64,000 nt of DNA from Oxyruncus cristatus (taxonomy: Eukaryota > Chordata > Aves > Passeriformes > Cotingidae). This document shows, in pieces, positions 10,585 to 24,100 of the stretch. Position 1 is the first letter of the stretch, and each line of letters begins with the position of its first letter. Position numbers and translations under genes: made by a program. Under the pieces are notes generated by a model that saw only the letters and a program-made list of their open reading frames with translations, did not search any database and was not told the DNA's origin. The DNA lies in contig VXAY01002202.1 in assembly GCA_013399855.1 (NCBI GenBank), positions 201,795-265,794 of the forward strand. The letters are read 5' to 3'.

Positions 10585-11692
10585 TTGCAAGTTTTAAGTT
10601 GTCTGATTAGTTGCCCATCTAGTGAGTTGACCTTAGCTGATGACCAGACACCACCTAGCCTTTCCCTCACTCCCCTTTCTCAATAGGGCAGGGAGAGTAA
10701 GATGGACAATCTCATGGATTGAGGTAAGGGCAGGGACACCACTTACCAGTTAGAGTCTCTGGTAAAAAAACAACTTGATTGGGGAAAAAATAATTTCATT
10801 TGTTAAAAAAAAAAAATAAGGTGTTGAGAAAAAAATAATGAAATTAAAACCACCTCACACACACAGTTTCCCCAGGTGCAACTTCACTTTATAATTCTTG
10901 AGTCCTGTACCCTCCTCCCTTTCTCCAAGCAGTGCAAGGGGGATGGGGAATGGAGATTGCAATCAGGTGATAGGAGTTCCTCTCTGCTGCTCCTTCCTCC
11001 TTACACTATTTCTTTGCTGAAGCATGGGCTCCTTTCCACACCATACAGTCCTTAAACTTCTCCAAAATGGGTCCTTACCATGGACTGCAGTTCTTCAAGA
11101 ATGGCTCCAGTGGGGGTCCTGTCCATATGGTACTGTCCTTCAGGAACAGGCTGCTCAAGCATGGATACCCTACAGGCCACAGTTCCTGGAGAAAATCTCC
11201 TGCATGGACTCATCTTCAAGGGCCACAGCTCCTGCTAAAATTCTGCTCTTCCATGGGCTGCAACATCATCAGCTCATCTTCACCTGCTGTGGCATGGGGT
11301 TCTCAGTAGTCTGCAGTATGAATTAATCTGCTCCAGTATAGCCCTCCATGGGCTGCAAATGACCAACAGATGTTGCCATGGTCTTTTCCAAAAAGTTCAG
11401 GGCCATCTCTGGTCTGGTGCATGGAACATTTTTCCCCTCCTTCTTCATTCCCCTTGGTCTCTGCAGGGTTGTTTCTCTCATATTCTTCCCACTCCTCTCT
11501 CTCACAGCTGCTGCACATTGTTTTTTACCCTTCCTAAATATGCTGTCACCAGCATTTGGCCAGTGGCAGGTTAATTTTGTAGCTGGCTGGAACTGGCACT
11601 CTCTGGCCTGGGGGCAGCCCCATGCCTCTTCTCACAGAATACACCCCTGCAGCTTCCCCACTACCAAAATCTTACCGTGTAAGTGCAATGGA
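10585..11692 (-). mobile_element. Long avian ERV LTR, minus strand
   Basis: Read on the minus strand, the element begins near 11692. It runs through 'ggttttggtag...' and a CCA-type 'agaagaggcatggggctg' region, and has a TATA-like 'atatttagg' at about 11535-11543. It continues with a segment of diverged repeats built on 'ccatgggctgcag' (plus-strand copies at 11078-11090, 11251-11263 and 11346-11358). It then enters a polyA/U5-like end containing 'cttacctcaatccatgag', the counterpart of the 'tatctcaacccatgag' stretch in related LTRs. The order matches a long (~1.1 kb) LTR found repeatedly in bird genomes. A-runs have partly destroyed its polyA signal (plus strand 10795-10815). No internal retroviral coding region adjoins it. 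The ORFs on its plus strand (11024-11326, 11378-11734) are artefacts of the repeat. Confidence 0.72.
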
Positions 11693-12935
11693 GTTGAAAT
11701 TCACCCAGCAATCCTGCCATACCTGGGAACATAGCACAAGACTCTCAAGGCTGTTTCCTCCAGGTACTTTATCACACCATAGGCTACAGGCTTTAGTGGC
11801 ATCAATTATCCTGTGTCTACCAACTTCAAAAACTGAAGCTAACTGAAAAATATGTCTTGAAAAAGATGTACTTCCTAAGGGAAAGATATGATCTAAGGTT
11901 AATACAGATGACCAGGTTCAATTTAGTGAGAGACAAAGATTGTTTGAATATTGGAATGGGCATTATCTAAAAAAAAAAAAAAAAAGGCCAAAATTACCCT
12001 CAAACATCACTTCATATATTACTTTTTCATTTTCTTTAAATAAATTTTAACTACCTATTTAAAAAAAAAAGTAATCATCAAGTTTAAGGAAAAGAAAATT
12101 AAAATAAAAAGTGAGAAAAAAAAGTCCCAAGAAGGTATGTCATTAAAAAAAGGAATGGTAGATATTCTGAGAAAGAAAGTACACCTAAATCTTATCTCTG
12201 ACACAACCTTCTTAGAACAATAAACTAGAAAAAAACCACATCAGAAGAATATACATCTTATTTATTCAGAAATAAAAATTTTTATTTGTTCTTGAAATAA
12301 GGGAAGAGACTTCTGTTATCACCTCCTGCAAGTGTCACAGTGACAGAAAAGGAAGCAAAGGAACTGTGTAATCCAACATGTAAAATGACCTCCAGAGCAA
12401 TTCTGGTAGACACAGCAGATCTCATACTTACTAATGTCTGATCCATGTTTGGATGATTGCAGTAGTTTCTGAGAAGAACAAAATATCCATTGAAAAATTG
12501 TGTAGCAAAAGTCAGGAATATGAAATAGCAAATACACCAAAAAAAAGAAAGAACTAAAAAAAAAAAAGAGGTTGATGTAAAAAAAATTCTGAAAACTCAA
12601 CTCTAGAACAGTGTTTCCAATTTCATGTCTTTTTCACACCTTCATACTGATTTTCTAAACTAGATGGAAATGGAGTTACCCACAGTCCTGCACGGTAATG
12701 AAATACTTTACTTTCAGGGGCCATTCTCCAGCTCTTAAGCCTTTCTGTTGAAGGCATTGAGAGAATAAGACTCTTCCAAAAGCAGAAGTGAAAGTGCTAA
12801 ATGAGGAGCTGTTTTATCTTGCCAGTAAGAAAAGCTGAACCTAATGGATAAATCCAGCTGGACAGAGCAAGGCAAGCTCTGTGAATGCATTTCCTTCATG
12901 GCTTCTGCAAGGAAACTTGCATCGAGGTCCCAAGG
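11693..12935. other. AT-rich spacer, nothing recognised
   Basis: After the LTR comes ~100 bp of moderately GC-rich DNA, then AT-rich sequence with A17 near 11970 and several A-runs. The lysine/phenylalanine-rich ORF at 12319-12600 on the minus strand is low complexity. Confidence 0.5.
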
Positions 12936-12939
12936 GCAC

Positions 12940-13925
12940 TAATGGGCTTTAATTGTACTGAGAAGCCTCTCCTGGGCACCTCCGCACCCAGGGGCCCCAG
13001 TTTAGGAGCCCCAGTTCAGCTCAGCCTGGATCTGTGAGTCCATGTGGGAGATAGGCTGCGGTTTTACCAGCTTTCAACTCCCATGCATAGGCCTGGACTT
13101 CCAGGCCGCTGGTCCTGACCCTGCACCTGAGGCTGGCCATCCTGATGCTACGTCTGACATGGGGTACCTTCCCTGGGTGTGGTCCTGACTCCTGCCCAGG
13201 GGATGAAGCTGCATCCTGAATACTGTGTTCAGTTTTGGGTCCCTCATCACAAGAAAGACGAGGTACTGGAGCGAATCCAGAGAATGACAATGAAGATGGT
13301 GAAGAATCTGGAACACTAGTCCTGTTGAGGAGTGGCTAAGGAAGCTGAGGTTATTTAGCCTGGAGAAAAGGAGGCTCAGGGGAGACCTTATCACCCTGTA
13401 TCTTATCACATTTATCACTTCCTGAAAGGAAACTGTAGCCAGGTAGGAGTTGGTCTCTTCTCCTGGTAGAGGGAATAACCAGTGACAGGACCTAAAGTTT
13501 CACAAGGGGAAGTTTAGATTAGATATTAGTAAAAAAAAAAAAAAATTCATGGGAAGGACTGTAAAGCATTAGCACAGATTGCCCAGGTAAGTGATTGAGT
13601 CACCATTCCTGGAAGTGTCCAAAACCCATGAAGATACGGCACTTGAGAACATGGTTTCATGGTGAACATTTTAGTGGTGCAAAGTTAGTGGTAGGACTTG
13701 ATGATTGTAAAGGTCTTTTCCAACCTTAACAACTCTATGATTCTGCAATAATGTCCCAGGCTGGCCTCTGTCTACCTCCTTTCCCAGGGAGGTGACTGAT
13801 GCCCTAGGCTGGAGGCTGGGACACTTCCTGGCTGCCTTGTCCCCCTTGACTGCTGTCTCCCTGCCCGGAGGGACAACTTGGACTGTCCTATGCCCGGACA
13901 GTTCAACATCCTCAGTTTCTAAATC
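12940..13925. other. GC-rich block interrupted by a CR1 insertion
   Basis: The stretches 12940-13213 and 13746-13925 are clearly richer in G and C than the background and contain C- and CTG-rich phrases. They flank a CR1 3' fragment. This suggests that an older GC-rich sequence (repeat or regulatory DNA, unidentified) was split by the CR1. A minus-strand ORF (13021-13290) crosses the junction and is therefore not a real gene. Confidence 0.45.
13214..13746 (+). mobile_element. CR1 LINE 3' fragment (~530 bp)
   Basis: The stretch begins at 'tactgtgttcagttttggg' (the C-terminal end of ORF2). It proceeds through 'aagaaagacgaggtactggagcg', 'agcctggagaaaaggaggctcag' and a 'ggagaccttatcaccctgtatc' region. 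It ends 'gtaaaggtcttttccaacc' followed by 'aactctatgattctgc', the CR1 terminal signature. An A15 run (~13531-13545) has expanded inside it. The copy is 5'-truncated and has no intact reading frame. Confidence 0.92.
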
Positions 13926-16900
13926 CTGACTGAGCTGACATGTCCCCTAAGCTGTTTAGTCAGGGCAGTTATGCCCAGACATGCACAGAAATAGGATTTT
14001 AGTAAAATAGACAATGTTAATTTTTTTCAAGAGTGTTTATGGAATCTGCTTACTATGTGGGTTGGTAACAAGTCACACAAGGATAACTAGAAAACAGTTC
14101 TAGATTAGATTCCTCAGTTACCCCGATCCTTACTTTAGATTGTTATGTCCCTGACTGGATCTAAGTATTAACATATTGCTATTTTTGAATTTTTCTTGTT
14201 ATGAAACTTAAAACCCATCCTAGGATTTAAGAAAAAAAGTCTGGTAAATGAAGGGAAGTGAAGCATCAGGTAGGATGACTGCTTTATTCTTTTTCAGCTA
14301 TGGCACAAATATCAGGATGTATAGGATGATATTTGAAAATTGGTTTGATTTCCAGGTTTCATGATTTTTACTTTACTCTTTCTTAGATCCAGGTGCTTAG
14401 ACGTGGGAGTCTGAACTATTCTCTGTAGGGCCATGCTGCCATATAGGTTATATGCCTGAGACTGCCAAGCTTTGCTGCTTCATAATAAGTATGTGTTGTA
14501 TCATGCCCTATGCATGCAGAATTCTTCTTGCAGCATAGCACCATGGGAAAAAGTGAATACAGAAGTCAAAAGGAAATGAGGTGAATTTAAACTATTTTCC
14601 ATTTTGGGACCTGTCCTTCAGTAAAAACATAGTAAGTAACAAAGAGCAGATTCCTGGCTTATCTGGGTCAACAAAATTATTCTAGATATTAAATGATCAG
14701 GAAATTCTACACAATGAAAAGATAGGGACTAATTCTTTTTATTAGTATGTAGTTGCCTTCAACACTGTCGGTATAGCTGTAACATATAAACCTAGTGTGA
14801 GCTAAAGAAGAATCACACCTTCAAAACAGTCAGGGAAAAGACTGTTTCAGGTTTGCTCTAATGAGTTCTGTCTGTGTCAATTATGAACTTTGATTTGATA
14901 TTGCTGTCCAACCTCTCTCTTCAAAAGCCTATTTTGAATACATATTTGAAATAAATTTAGGCTAGAGTAAAATACACTGTGTTCCTGTCAAGCACTTTAT
15001 CTCCCAATAAGAAAATAACACCATCATGGAGTATAAATGTTCAGCTACTCAAAAAGTATGACAATTAAGACAGAGAGGGAAAAAATTGGATTATTGTTTC
15101 ATTATGCACAATAGAGTACTGAAAACTGGGATTTGGTCTCTATATAGGTGCCTCACTGTAATAATTGAATATTTTAGAATCATATTTATTGGCATAATCA
15201 TCCTAACGTATGATCAGCCTAACATATCATCCTAAACAAATGTATGTCCTGAGAGCCAGAACCTTAATTGAATTGCTCCAGATCCAGCAGGTATTTGGAT
15301 TAATTATATTGAGGTAAATGAAAGCATTTTAGTTGTTCCTTGTCTAACTGAAGTTTCGTTCTTCCCTAAGAAACGAAGCATAAATAAAGAAAAACTATAT
15401 ATAAAAAAAGGAGCATTTTATTCTTAAAGATGCCTAGAGAATAAGCTTGTAGTATATGTGCATAGATGCTTATAATAACATTGTCACAAAACAAACCACA
15501 ACCACATTAAAAATTAACCACCAGCTTACACACTTATCAGAATACAGATAACCCCCTTTCCTGTTTTTCAAAACCATTTCACTCAGTGGGGAATAAACCA
15601 TCAAATTTAGTGAGCTAGGAAAAGTGAAAACAAGAATATGTTAACAGAATAGCTACTGCATTTTGTCTTGGTAAAGAATCTTCATACTTATTCATACTTA
15701 TCATCAACTTTTTAAACATCTCTACAATAAGTGAAATCGCTGGAATTATTTCCTTCACTTAAGTGAGAGAAGGATGGTTTTGGTTGCAGTGATATTGAGA
15801 ATTAAGTAGAACACTTTGCCTTTCAGCCAAATTGTTTCTCTGGGAGATGTCCTAATTAAGCGAATACTCCAATGAACTGGAGTATTTAAATGGAGACTGC
15901 AGTACGTCATCCTTCATACAGCGTAAAAGATGCAATAAAGATGTATTGTCAAAGAAACTGTTTTGTTTGCTAGATGAAAACAGAAGTTTTATTATCTTAT
16001 TCAATTATCTTTTATTAGGTTAATTGTTTGAGAACTGAATATGCATTCCTGATAGAAGCTTGCATATTTTCCAGTTTTTCTTTGACTGTAAGAGCGTGCT
16101 ATTTGCCCTCTGCTAACTCTTTTTTGTTAACTGCCAAGCAGTTATTAATGACTTTTTTGAAGCTGCCATTGTGAGAACTGTAACGAATTGCTTTTTTGCA
16201 AGGTCGTGCATCAACTCAAAGATCTCCAGGTATAAAGACTGTTTAAATCTATCATTAACATACTAGGTTGCCCAAGAACCATGCCCTCTGTGCATTCTTG
16301 CCCTCCGTCCTTTATCTTATGGGCTTTCATTATTGTCAAAACCCATAGGAAAACACATTTTGATAAATCAGCCTTGATAACTCCTGGTGATAAAAAAAGA
16401 TGAACAGGTCACGGAAGAAAAGTATGTGGAAACCTCAATTTGCATTATCGACTGCCACTATCTCAGAAGATTCACTTCAAAGAGACTAACAACTTTTTTT
16501 CTGGTAGTACTATGTAAATGAGGAGAGGATTGAGGTTATGCACTGGTTTCACCTCACACAAAGTCAGATGTCATTTTAGTGGATGTCAGGAAGAGCAGAC
16601 AGGTACAAGTTGTCCTTTTCATCTATATACAGTCTTGGAGGATTACTAATTAAAGTGACTGTAGAGCTTGCCAGTGGCTACTATTGTGTCCACAAGATTT
16701 TCCTTGCGATAGGCTTCATCAAGACGAAAAGTGCTAAATTTTATTATCACTTTCTTCTAGAGCTTCTCTGATTTAAGAAATAAACAAAACCAAACAAGAA
16801 AGATCTTCAAAACTTAATCAGTAAAAGGAAAAAAAAATACTTTGAGAAATTGCTGGTATTCTTACTTCAGTGGTGACTCAAAGAACTAAGTATAGGAGAA

Positions 16901-19900
16901 TCATAGTAGTATAAAGCCTTTCTGTTTTCCCACATTACTGTTGACTACTCTGAAAGAAAAAAGGATGTCAAGATGAAAGAGGCTGTGGTAGAGAAGCAAA
17001 CAGAACAAGTAGAATATTTTTAAGGATGAAGGAAAGAAAGACTGGACTGTTAGATTTTTGATTGGAATGAGCAGCAGCTGTCAATCCTATTGGCAGAAGC
17101 TGGTTGTTATAATGTTGATCCCATCCCTGGTGGCCTGTGTACAGTAGCCTCTCCTTTGTTAATGAAAAAATTTTCTCTTTTGTCTCTCTTAAAAGAGAGC
17201 CATGTATTCTCAGGGTTATGAATGACAGATGAAAGAAGAGGGAAAAATGGTTGGAGTGTAACAGAAGGAAAGGTTTTCAGAATTTCTGCAAATATCCTGG
17301 CTCTTGAGACACTGTACAACCAAATACTCAAACTGGACACAGTATCTAGCCACAGGCATACAATTAGAAAATACCATTTCTGTAAAAAAACCCGTGTGAA
17401 TCCTGCTTGAATTGGCTTCCTCTACCCTTCTGGATAATGTTTATTAAGAGAGCTGTCTTTATGCCTAGTAGTTGATACAGCCAGATCCCCAGCTGCAAAA
17501 TGGTGTGAAACAAATACTGCTTCCTGAGACACCCAAAAAAAGTGCCTGATTGCAAATATCTAGGCTTAAATGAAACATTTGATTTCAACTCATGTTTTTT
17601 CTGAACAGATGCTGTGTATTATTCTCCCCAAATTAACCTCTGTTACCACACAGCACCAGCTAAATTTGCAGAAGAAACAAAGTTTATTCCAGTATATTAC
17701 CTTTTTATTACAAAGTTAGAATTACTCTAACTACAAGGAATAATAAAGACCTACAGTGCTTCCTTAGTTGGTCCAGTGACTTAACTAGCTTTGAGGGGAA
17801 TTGCTTCTTTCAGTTCCACTAAGTCTAACTCCCTAATGGGGGCTCAGAGTTCCAAGGACAAGTCATCTCTCCTTCTAGGTTTCAGAGATCTTCACAGCAT
17901 CTCTAACTCACCTGCTCTTTTTTTTTTTTTTTAATCCAAATAATTGAGTTAAATGTAAAAGATAGGGCATTTTATCTCCCAGGAAGCTTCTTTAACACAT
18001 GATCCTTTTATTTATGTATTTAATTTAATGCATTCTTCAGAGCCTAAATGGCCTTACTATTCACCTTTTCAGGAGTGACACAGCTTTTCATACATTATAT
18101 ATCATAAAGAAAATATTTATTGTGCATATATCTGATAGAGCTAACAGGCTGTTGTGTGACATGACACTTTTGGCAGGTTGTCTTCCCTTTTACCCTTTCT
18201 ATCACTACCACCCTTATCAGTTCATTACTTTATATATTGTATTTGCTTTAGGGTGAAAAACAAAACAGAACACAAAAGCCCCCTCCATATCAAACCATAA
18301 CAAGAGAATTTTTCTGCTTGCCTAAATTTGCCATAGACTGCTCTCTACCTCTTTTCTGAACAAAAATTAAAAAAGCTTTTCTGTGCATTTTTTACTACCC
18401 CATCTTCAAATTAAGGGAGCTGAAATTTCTGCTGCGATTTGTGCAATGTGATTCAGTTCTGCACAAAAATGAACTCTATAGTAAAAACAAAATAAAAAAC
18501 ATTATCAGGTGTATTGAATAAAAATCTGGGTTTTAAAATAAATTTTTTTTAAAAAAGGAAAATAAATTATATAGAAACTGGATGTGGAAATAGAGGGGTC
18601 AATTCCCATGTATAGGGTCAATAAAGTCTCATTAGTTTAAAAATATGAATATATATGATAGATGATGTAGTCTACCACTTCATTAAAATCTGGTGCTGCA
18701 CTTAAATGAAAACACTATCTATAATTATGAATTTATGAATAAATATATACTTACTTTTCAAAACCACTCCTACTTCTATTAAGCAGAATAGAAATAACTG
18801 TTGAATGTACTAGATGTAGTGAGCTCTCCAACTGTTAAACTTTAATGAAACTAAACCATGGTCATTCCTTAAGACGTCTTGTAATTACTTATCTTTTGAG
18901 TGAATAAAGTCCTATTAATTGCATTTATATGCTATGAATGAAATACATCCGATACCTTTTACTGATTGTTTGCCAGCCAATTTGCATTATAATGAATAAA
19001 ATCCCAAGGATCTTACATATAGGGGAGAATTAATGTGGTCAATATGCAAATATACATAAGGTCTGAGACATTGCATAATTACACTGTACAAGACACACAA
19101 TGAAGAAAACCGTAAAACTTAATTGAAAATAAATTAATTAAAATTCTAGTAAATCCAGTATCAATCAGTGTATTAGGCATCACAAAAGGTTTACTTTTAT
19201 TTGTCTTTATTCAACCATTTAAATTTCTGGGCAGTTTTGCCATAGCATAGCATAGCTTGTTCTTTGTTATATAATTTCATTATGTAACTTGTAACACAAG
19301 TTTTGTGATAAACTTAACATCTAAGTCAACCATTCTAAAGCATACTTATAGTACCCAAAATGGTGCAGCTTCAAGGCTGTTATGTAAGTGCTGCTACATT
19401 AAAAATGGATAGTATCGTAAGCTTTTGGGTGTCTTAGATAATATTTGCTATGTAAAGAAAAACACTGTTTTAAACAACACTTTCCTGTGAAGAAAAGCAA
19501 TGCTGTGTTGCAAAATGTCTGAATCCCATATTTGCTATGAACAGATGTTAACAGGAACAGTCATTACATTAAGCTGCATTAATTAAATATTGACAGAAAA
19601 ACCTTAGTAGATGAATTTATTAAAACAGCGTGGGGTCTGATTAGCAATTAGTAGATTGATGTATTCATGATTATTTGCATGTGACAGCAAACAATCAGGG
19701 TGTAGAGAGAATATTTCCCACATTATAATTCAAGTTATCCTTTCCTACCATTTGAACCAAGAAATTTCCCACTGGATTAACAAACTGAGTTAATGACTCC
19801 CTTAAATTGTTCACAAGTTTGTGTTAATTCTTATGGCATTCTGTTACCACTGATTCTGTTAGTGACTTTCCCAACAAACAAAAAAACTCTAACTTGTAAT

Positions 19901-20557
19901 GCAGTTAGATGTAGCAGCCCTAAATGATGGTCAGAACTGAAACCAAAATTTTAGAGAGATTTTTTCCATCTCTGAAGGAGGTAGGTAGGTTAGTCAAAGC
20001 AAACTAAAATTCCTTAATTACAGGAAGATATTCTTTTAGTCTAAGAAAATTAGCACATCCATACAGTCCTTTTTCTTTTTAATAACTAAAGTTTCTGAAG
20101 GGTACTAGCTAGGATTCTAATCAAAGTAATTGATTATTAGCTGTTCCATTGATTTAAAGGAGGTAGGAAGTCTTAACTCATTGTTTCTTTGAAATAAACT
20201 GTTTCTTTCATTTAGAATATCTCTGGAAGATGGATAATAATCTACTGTTACTTTAAGTTTGTCTTTATGATTTCTCAGTGTTATAGAATGAATTATTGCA
20301 ATTAGGTCATAGAAAGAAACAGTATAAACCTGTGATCATATTGTTAAGCAAAACTTTTAAATCCCCTTCTTTTTTTGCAATATCCATGCACATCACAGTT
20401 AAGCTCACATCTTTAGTATAATTTTCTGCAAGTGCCTGTTCAATGGCAAGTAAAACAGTCAATGCCTACTGGGAATGTACACCCAAAGTGCCAATTCACA
20501 ATCTAGTGCTGTCTACTGCAATCTTTGTGTGGGGGCTGATAAGGTCAAAGGAAAGTT
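13926..20557. other. AT-rich gene-poor stretch
   Basis: There are 6.6 kb without a recognised repeat family or exon. It contains a perfect 9-bp hairpin at 15863-15886, a T14 run near 17920, and patches rich in homeodomain-type (TAATTA) and octamer (ATTTGCAT) motifs at ~18960-19130 and ~19560-19690, which could be conserved noncoding elements. Short ORFs such as 16583-16771 and 17107-17340 show no domain. Confidence 0.5.
15863..15886. repeat. Perfect 9-bp inverted repeat, 6-nt loop
   Basis: AATACTCCA (15863-15871) and TGGAGTATT (15878-15886) are exact complements around the loop ATGAAC. A CRE-like 'tacgtcat' lies ~20 bp downstream. Chance is a sufficient explanation. Confidence 0.8.
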
Positions 20558-21135
20558 TGTTGTGTGTATGCCAACCAAGCCCCACGCAGCCATTCACCCA
20601 GTCCCCCTGTGCCATGGGGGGGACAATCAAAAGGGTAAAAGTGAGTAAACTCCTGAGTTGAGATAAAGACAGTTTAATACATAAAGCAAAAGCTGTGCAC
20701 ACAAGCAAAGCAAAACAAGGATTTAAGTCACTGCTTTCCATAGGCAGGGGCATGTTCAGCCATCTCCAGGAAAGCAGGGGTCCATCACAAGTAACAGTTA
20801 CTTGGGAAGACAATCACTATCACTCCAAATGTCTACCCCTTCCTTCTTCTTCCCCCAGCTTTATATGCTGAGCATAATGTCACATGGTATGGAATATCTC
20901 TTGGGTCTGTTGGGGTCAGCTGTCCCGGCTCTGTCCACTCCCAACTACTTGTGCACCCCCAGGCCTCCTCACTGATGGGGTGGGGTGAGAAGCAGAAAAG
21001 GCCTTGACTCTGTGTAAGCACTGCTTAGCAGTAAGGAAAACATCTCTCTGTTATCAGGACTGTTTCCAGCATAAATCCAAACCACGGCCCATACAAGCTA
21101 TTATGAGGAAAATTGACTTTACCCTAGCCAAAACA
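20558..21135 (-). mobile_element. Solo LTR of an avian endogenous retrovirus, minus strand
   Basis: On the minus strand the LTR starts at 21135 with TGTTTTGGCTAGGGTAAAGT and runs through 'gtgctggaaacag'-like U3 sequence ('ccgggacagctgacccc', 'atattccataccatgtgac'). It has a TATA box TATAAA (plus 20860-20865), then 'gatggacccctgctttcctg'. The polyA signal ATTAAA (plus 20673-20678) is followed by 'ctgtctttatctcaactcag' and the closing 'ggcttggttggc...acaaca'. It belongs to the same broad LTR group as 2157-2753 but a different subfamily, since its R/U5 region lacks the ATT-rich run. No internal region adjoins it. Flanks (aagtt and aacac) give no target-site duplication. Confidence 0.84.
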
Positions 21136-24100
21136 AACACAGTGGTATCTACCCAGAGAGAAACTTCTTATATAATTTATATTTAAATTAATTCAGCTAG
21201 AGCACACTAAAAATTTTACTGAACTGAAATGCTATGTCACAACTTGGGATAGCCAAGGGACTTGCTAAAAACTTGGGCTATTGGGCCAAACTGAATTGTT
21301 AATGTAGTTGCAGTGTTAGCAAAAATAAGGCACTCTGGAGAAGCTCCTTTCCCATACCATATTAATCATTATTCAAAACAGCTACTTCAGAAGGATTTAT
21401 GAAAGTCAGGAATAACCAAATGTTTCCATGTGCCCTATGCAGTAATGCAATGCAATAACACTGGATCTGTGAAACAATCATTCCATGTCAAGACTTTGGA
21501 TAGACCCTCCTTATTTTGAATAGATTTTCTGATTATTTTGTTTGTTCGTTTTCCTAGTACTTAAATGTGATGAGAAGAATTGTCAGTTTTTGACTTAGAT
21601 TAATTTTTTTGTTGAGGTACCTTTTGAAGAAAACTTTCTGAAACTTTTTCTCTGAAAATGAGCAAGTGAGAAGGTTAGTCATGAAAAGATCTTTAAATAC
21701 TACCTTTAAAGTGTGTGTGCGTCTTCATCTGGAAGTGATGACTTCTTAAAGGTCAATAAAGTATTTAATATTTATAGTAGATGATCCCAAGATTTAGATG
21801 ATGACCAGTGATTGGAATCACAACATCTGTCTGAAGGGTCATAAGTAATAAGAACTTCAAAGTCTCATTTGAGATACATGAATTCTGAAGAGTCAGTACC
21901 TGAAGTTGGCATACCAAATTTAACCAGAATGAGGTTAAAAGCAATATATAATATTGTCCCATATGTCTACTTCAAGCTACAAGGCATATCCATTCCACCT
22001 AGACAGACTTTCAAGGAGTGGAGAAGAATTCCATGTTTTCTGACAAAATAAAACCAAAGAAGGACAGTTTCTGCTTGTATAGTAACATTTTTGTATACAC
22101 ACATTTGGATAGAAGCCATTTTTTTGCAGGCTCTTTCCTGCTAAAGTAAATGCAAATCCATTTCTCAAAACCCAACAGTACCTGTCTGCCTGCATGGGTG
22201 CTGGGATGCTCTCTACTTCCCTTATTCATGTCCTGCCCGGTTAGAACAGTGTTCAAGACGTACTAATTTTGAGAGCAAGTTCAAGGCTGAATGTGCCTGT
22301 GTCACCAGAAGGACTACTTTGAGAAGACAGATCTGCTTCTATGCTTCAGTGTCTTAATTAACTGGGACGGGACTTGATTAAATCCAAATTATGCTGGAAT
22401 CAAAGAATAGATGCACTTAAGTGAAGTGAACATTAGAGATACATTTTGCTCAGATTTTAAATGGCAGAGCTATGCAGAGACTTGAAGTTAATGTGGCATA
22501 GTTTTTTTTTGTGAGTCTTTGTTCTGTTACATCAGAGCCAAGCATCTAATTTCCATCTTCATCTGAAATCATCTTCTGAAAGTACTTACTAAGTATGTGA
22601 GATTATATTAGTACCTTTACCAGGTCACAAAATAACTATGAAAGCTGCAGGCATATTAAAAAGTCAGCAACATTTCAAGGGGTGGAGCTCTTGGTCTTCA
22701 TAATTAAAGCCTTCCATGTCTTTATGCCTGTAGAAGTTTTGAAGTCCACTAGACTAATGAGTAGTACATGAAAAAAAAAAAAAATAAAAAGAAGGAATTT
22801 ACTTCACTCTGGTTTTGATTTTCAATAACTGTGTGAAGCCTGAAATTCTTTATGTCTCTGTCAGATTCTCTATAGTAGTGAGGGAAATTAAGGTAAGTTT
22901 GAAAGCCAGCACCAGAAAATATAGAGGCGTAATTTTAGTAGTTCCAAACAGCATTGCAAACATATGTAATTCTACACAGAATTAATCATTCTTTAGAGAA
23001 AACAGTGTCTCACAGGTGCATACCAAGAAAACAGATGAGATATGACATTGTTTATTTTTAAATTATAATTTTTAAAAATTATTGAATACATGGGCTTTTT
23101 CTTAGGCAAGAGTCTAGCACCAGGGACTGCTGTGATAAGTAAATAACAACAATCTAATGGTCTGGTGAGTATTGATGTAGTTCCCCCAAAAAAGTATAAT
23201 TTGTTTTGTTAAATTTTCAGTGATGATAATTGTAAGGTTCTTTAAATGAACAATTGTGAGGTTTTTTTAAACAAACAACTGACTTGCAAAATCCTGATTT
23301 TTAATAGAACAGCAATATAGCTCCTTTTTTACAAAACAATTAAAATAATAAGTACTGTAGAATAACATATGTAGTTTCTAATTATGAGTATGAGCCAGCT
23401 GACAGTAAATTGAGCTTCACTTTTACTTTATTATCTACTTTTGAGGATATAAGTTAACTGTGACCCTACTTATACTGGTTTTACTTAGGCAAACCTCCGA
23501 CTAACTTAAGTAAGATTTTTGCTAAAGTAAAGAGCTCTTAAATTTAGAAATTGGCAGAACATGTAAGCAAAGTCTGAAAGTCTTTGTGGTTTGAGGATTT
23601 TCTTTGGTTATCTTTGTGTTGTTTTCAGATTTTGTTATTTTTGGTATTTGGTTGGTTTTTGCTTATTTTGTGTTTTTTTAATATCATTAATATATAAACA
23701 GCGTGTCTTTAAATCATGTGTCAATCCAGAAAGTCAGTGCATCAATTGTGCCATGGGATTCGCGTTCAGAAAATTTCTTTTGATGTTGTAGCTTCTCATC
23801 TTGAATTGACACTGTATACCACTCTTTACCATTATTGTCAAAATCTGTATCAGTAGAAACATCATGTTTTGGGAAGCACATAGTCTATTTTTGCTCATAG
23901 GTTAAAGTGTGTAAAACTACTCAAAGGTTGAAATGCAAAATTCTGCAGAAATTACTCAAAAAAATCTGGCAAAGATTAGGAAAAAACCCACCATTTTCCC
24001 TATTAAACTGCCCCTTACAGCTTAACTGAGAAGTTTATTTCTCATATATAAGTGTGAAAATATTATAAGAAAGTTACAGTAAACTTCAGTTACATTCTGC

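Noticed and set aside
11378..11734. 118-codon ORF and its overlapping neighbours
   Set aside because: It is contained in a minus-strand LTR with internal repeats, whose periodic sequence keeps several frames open.
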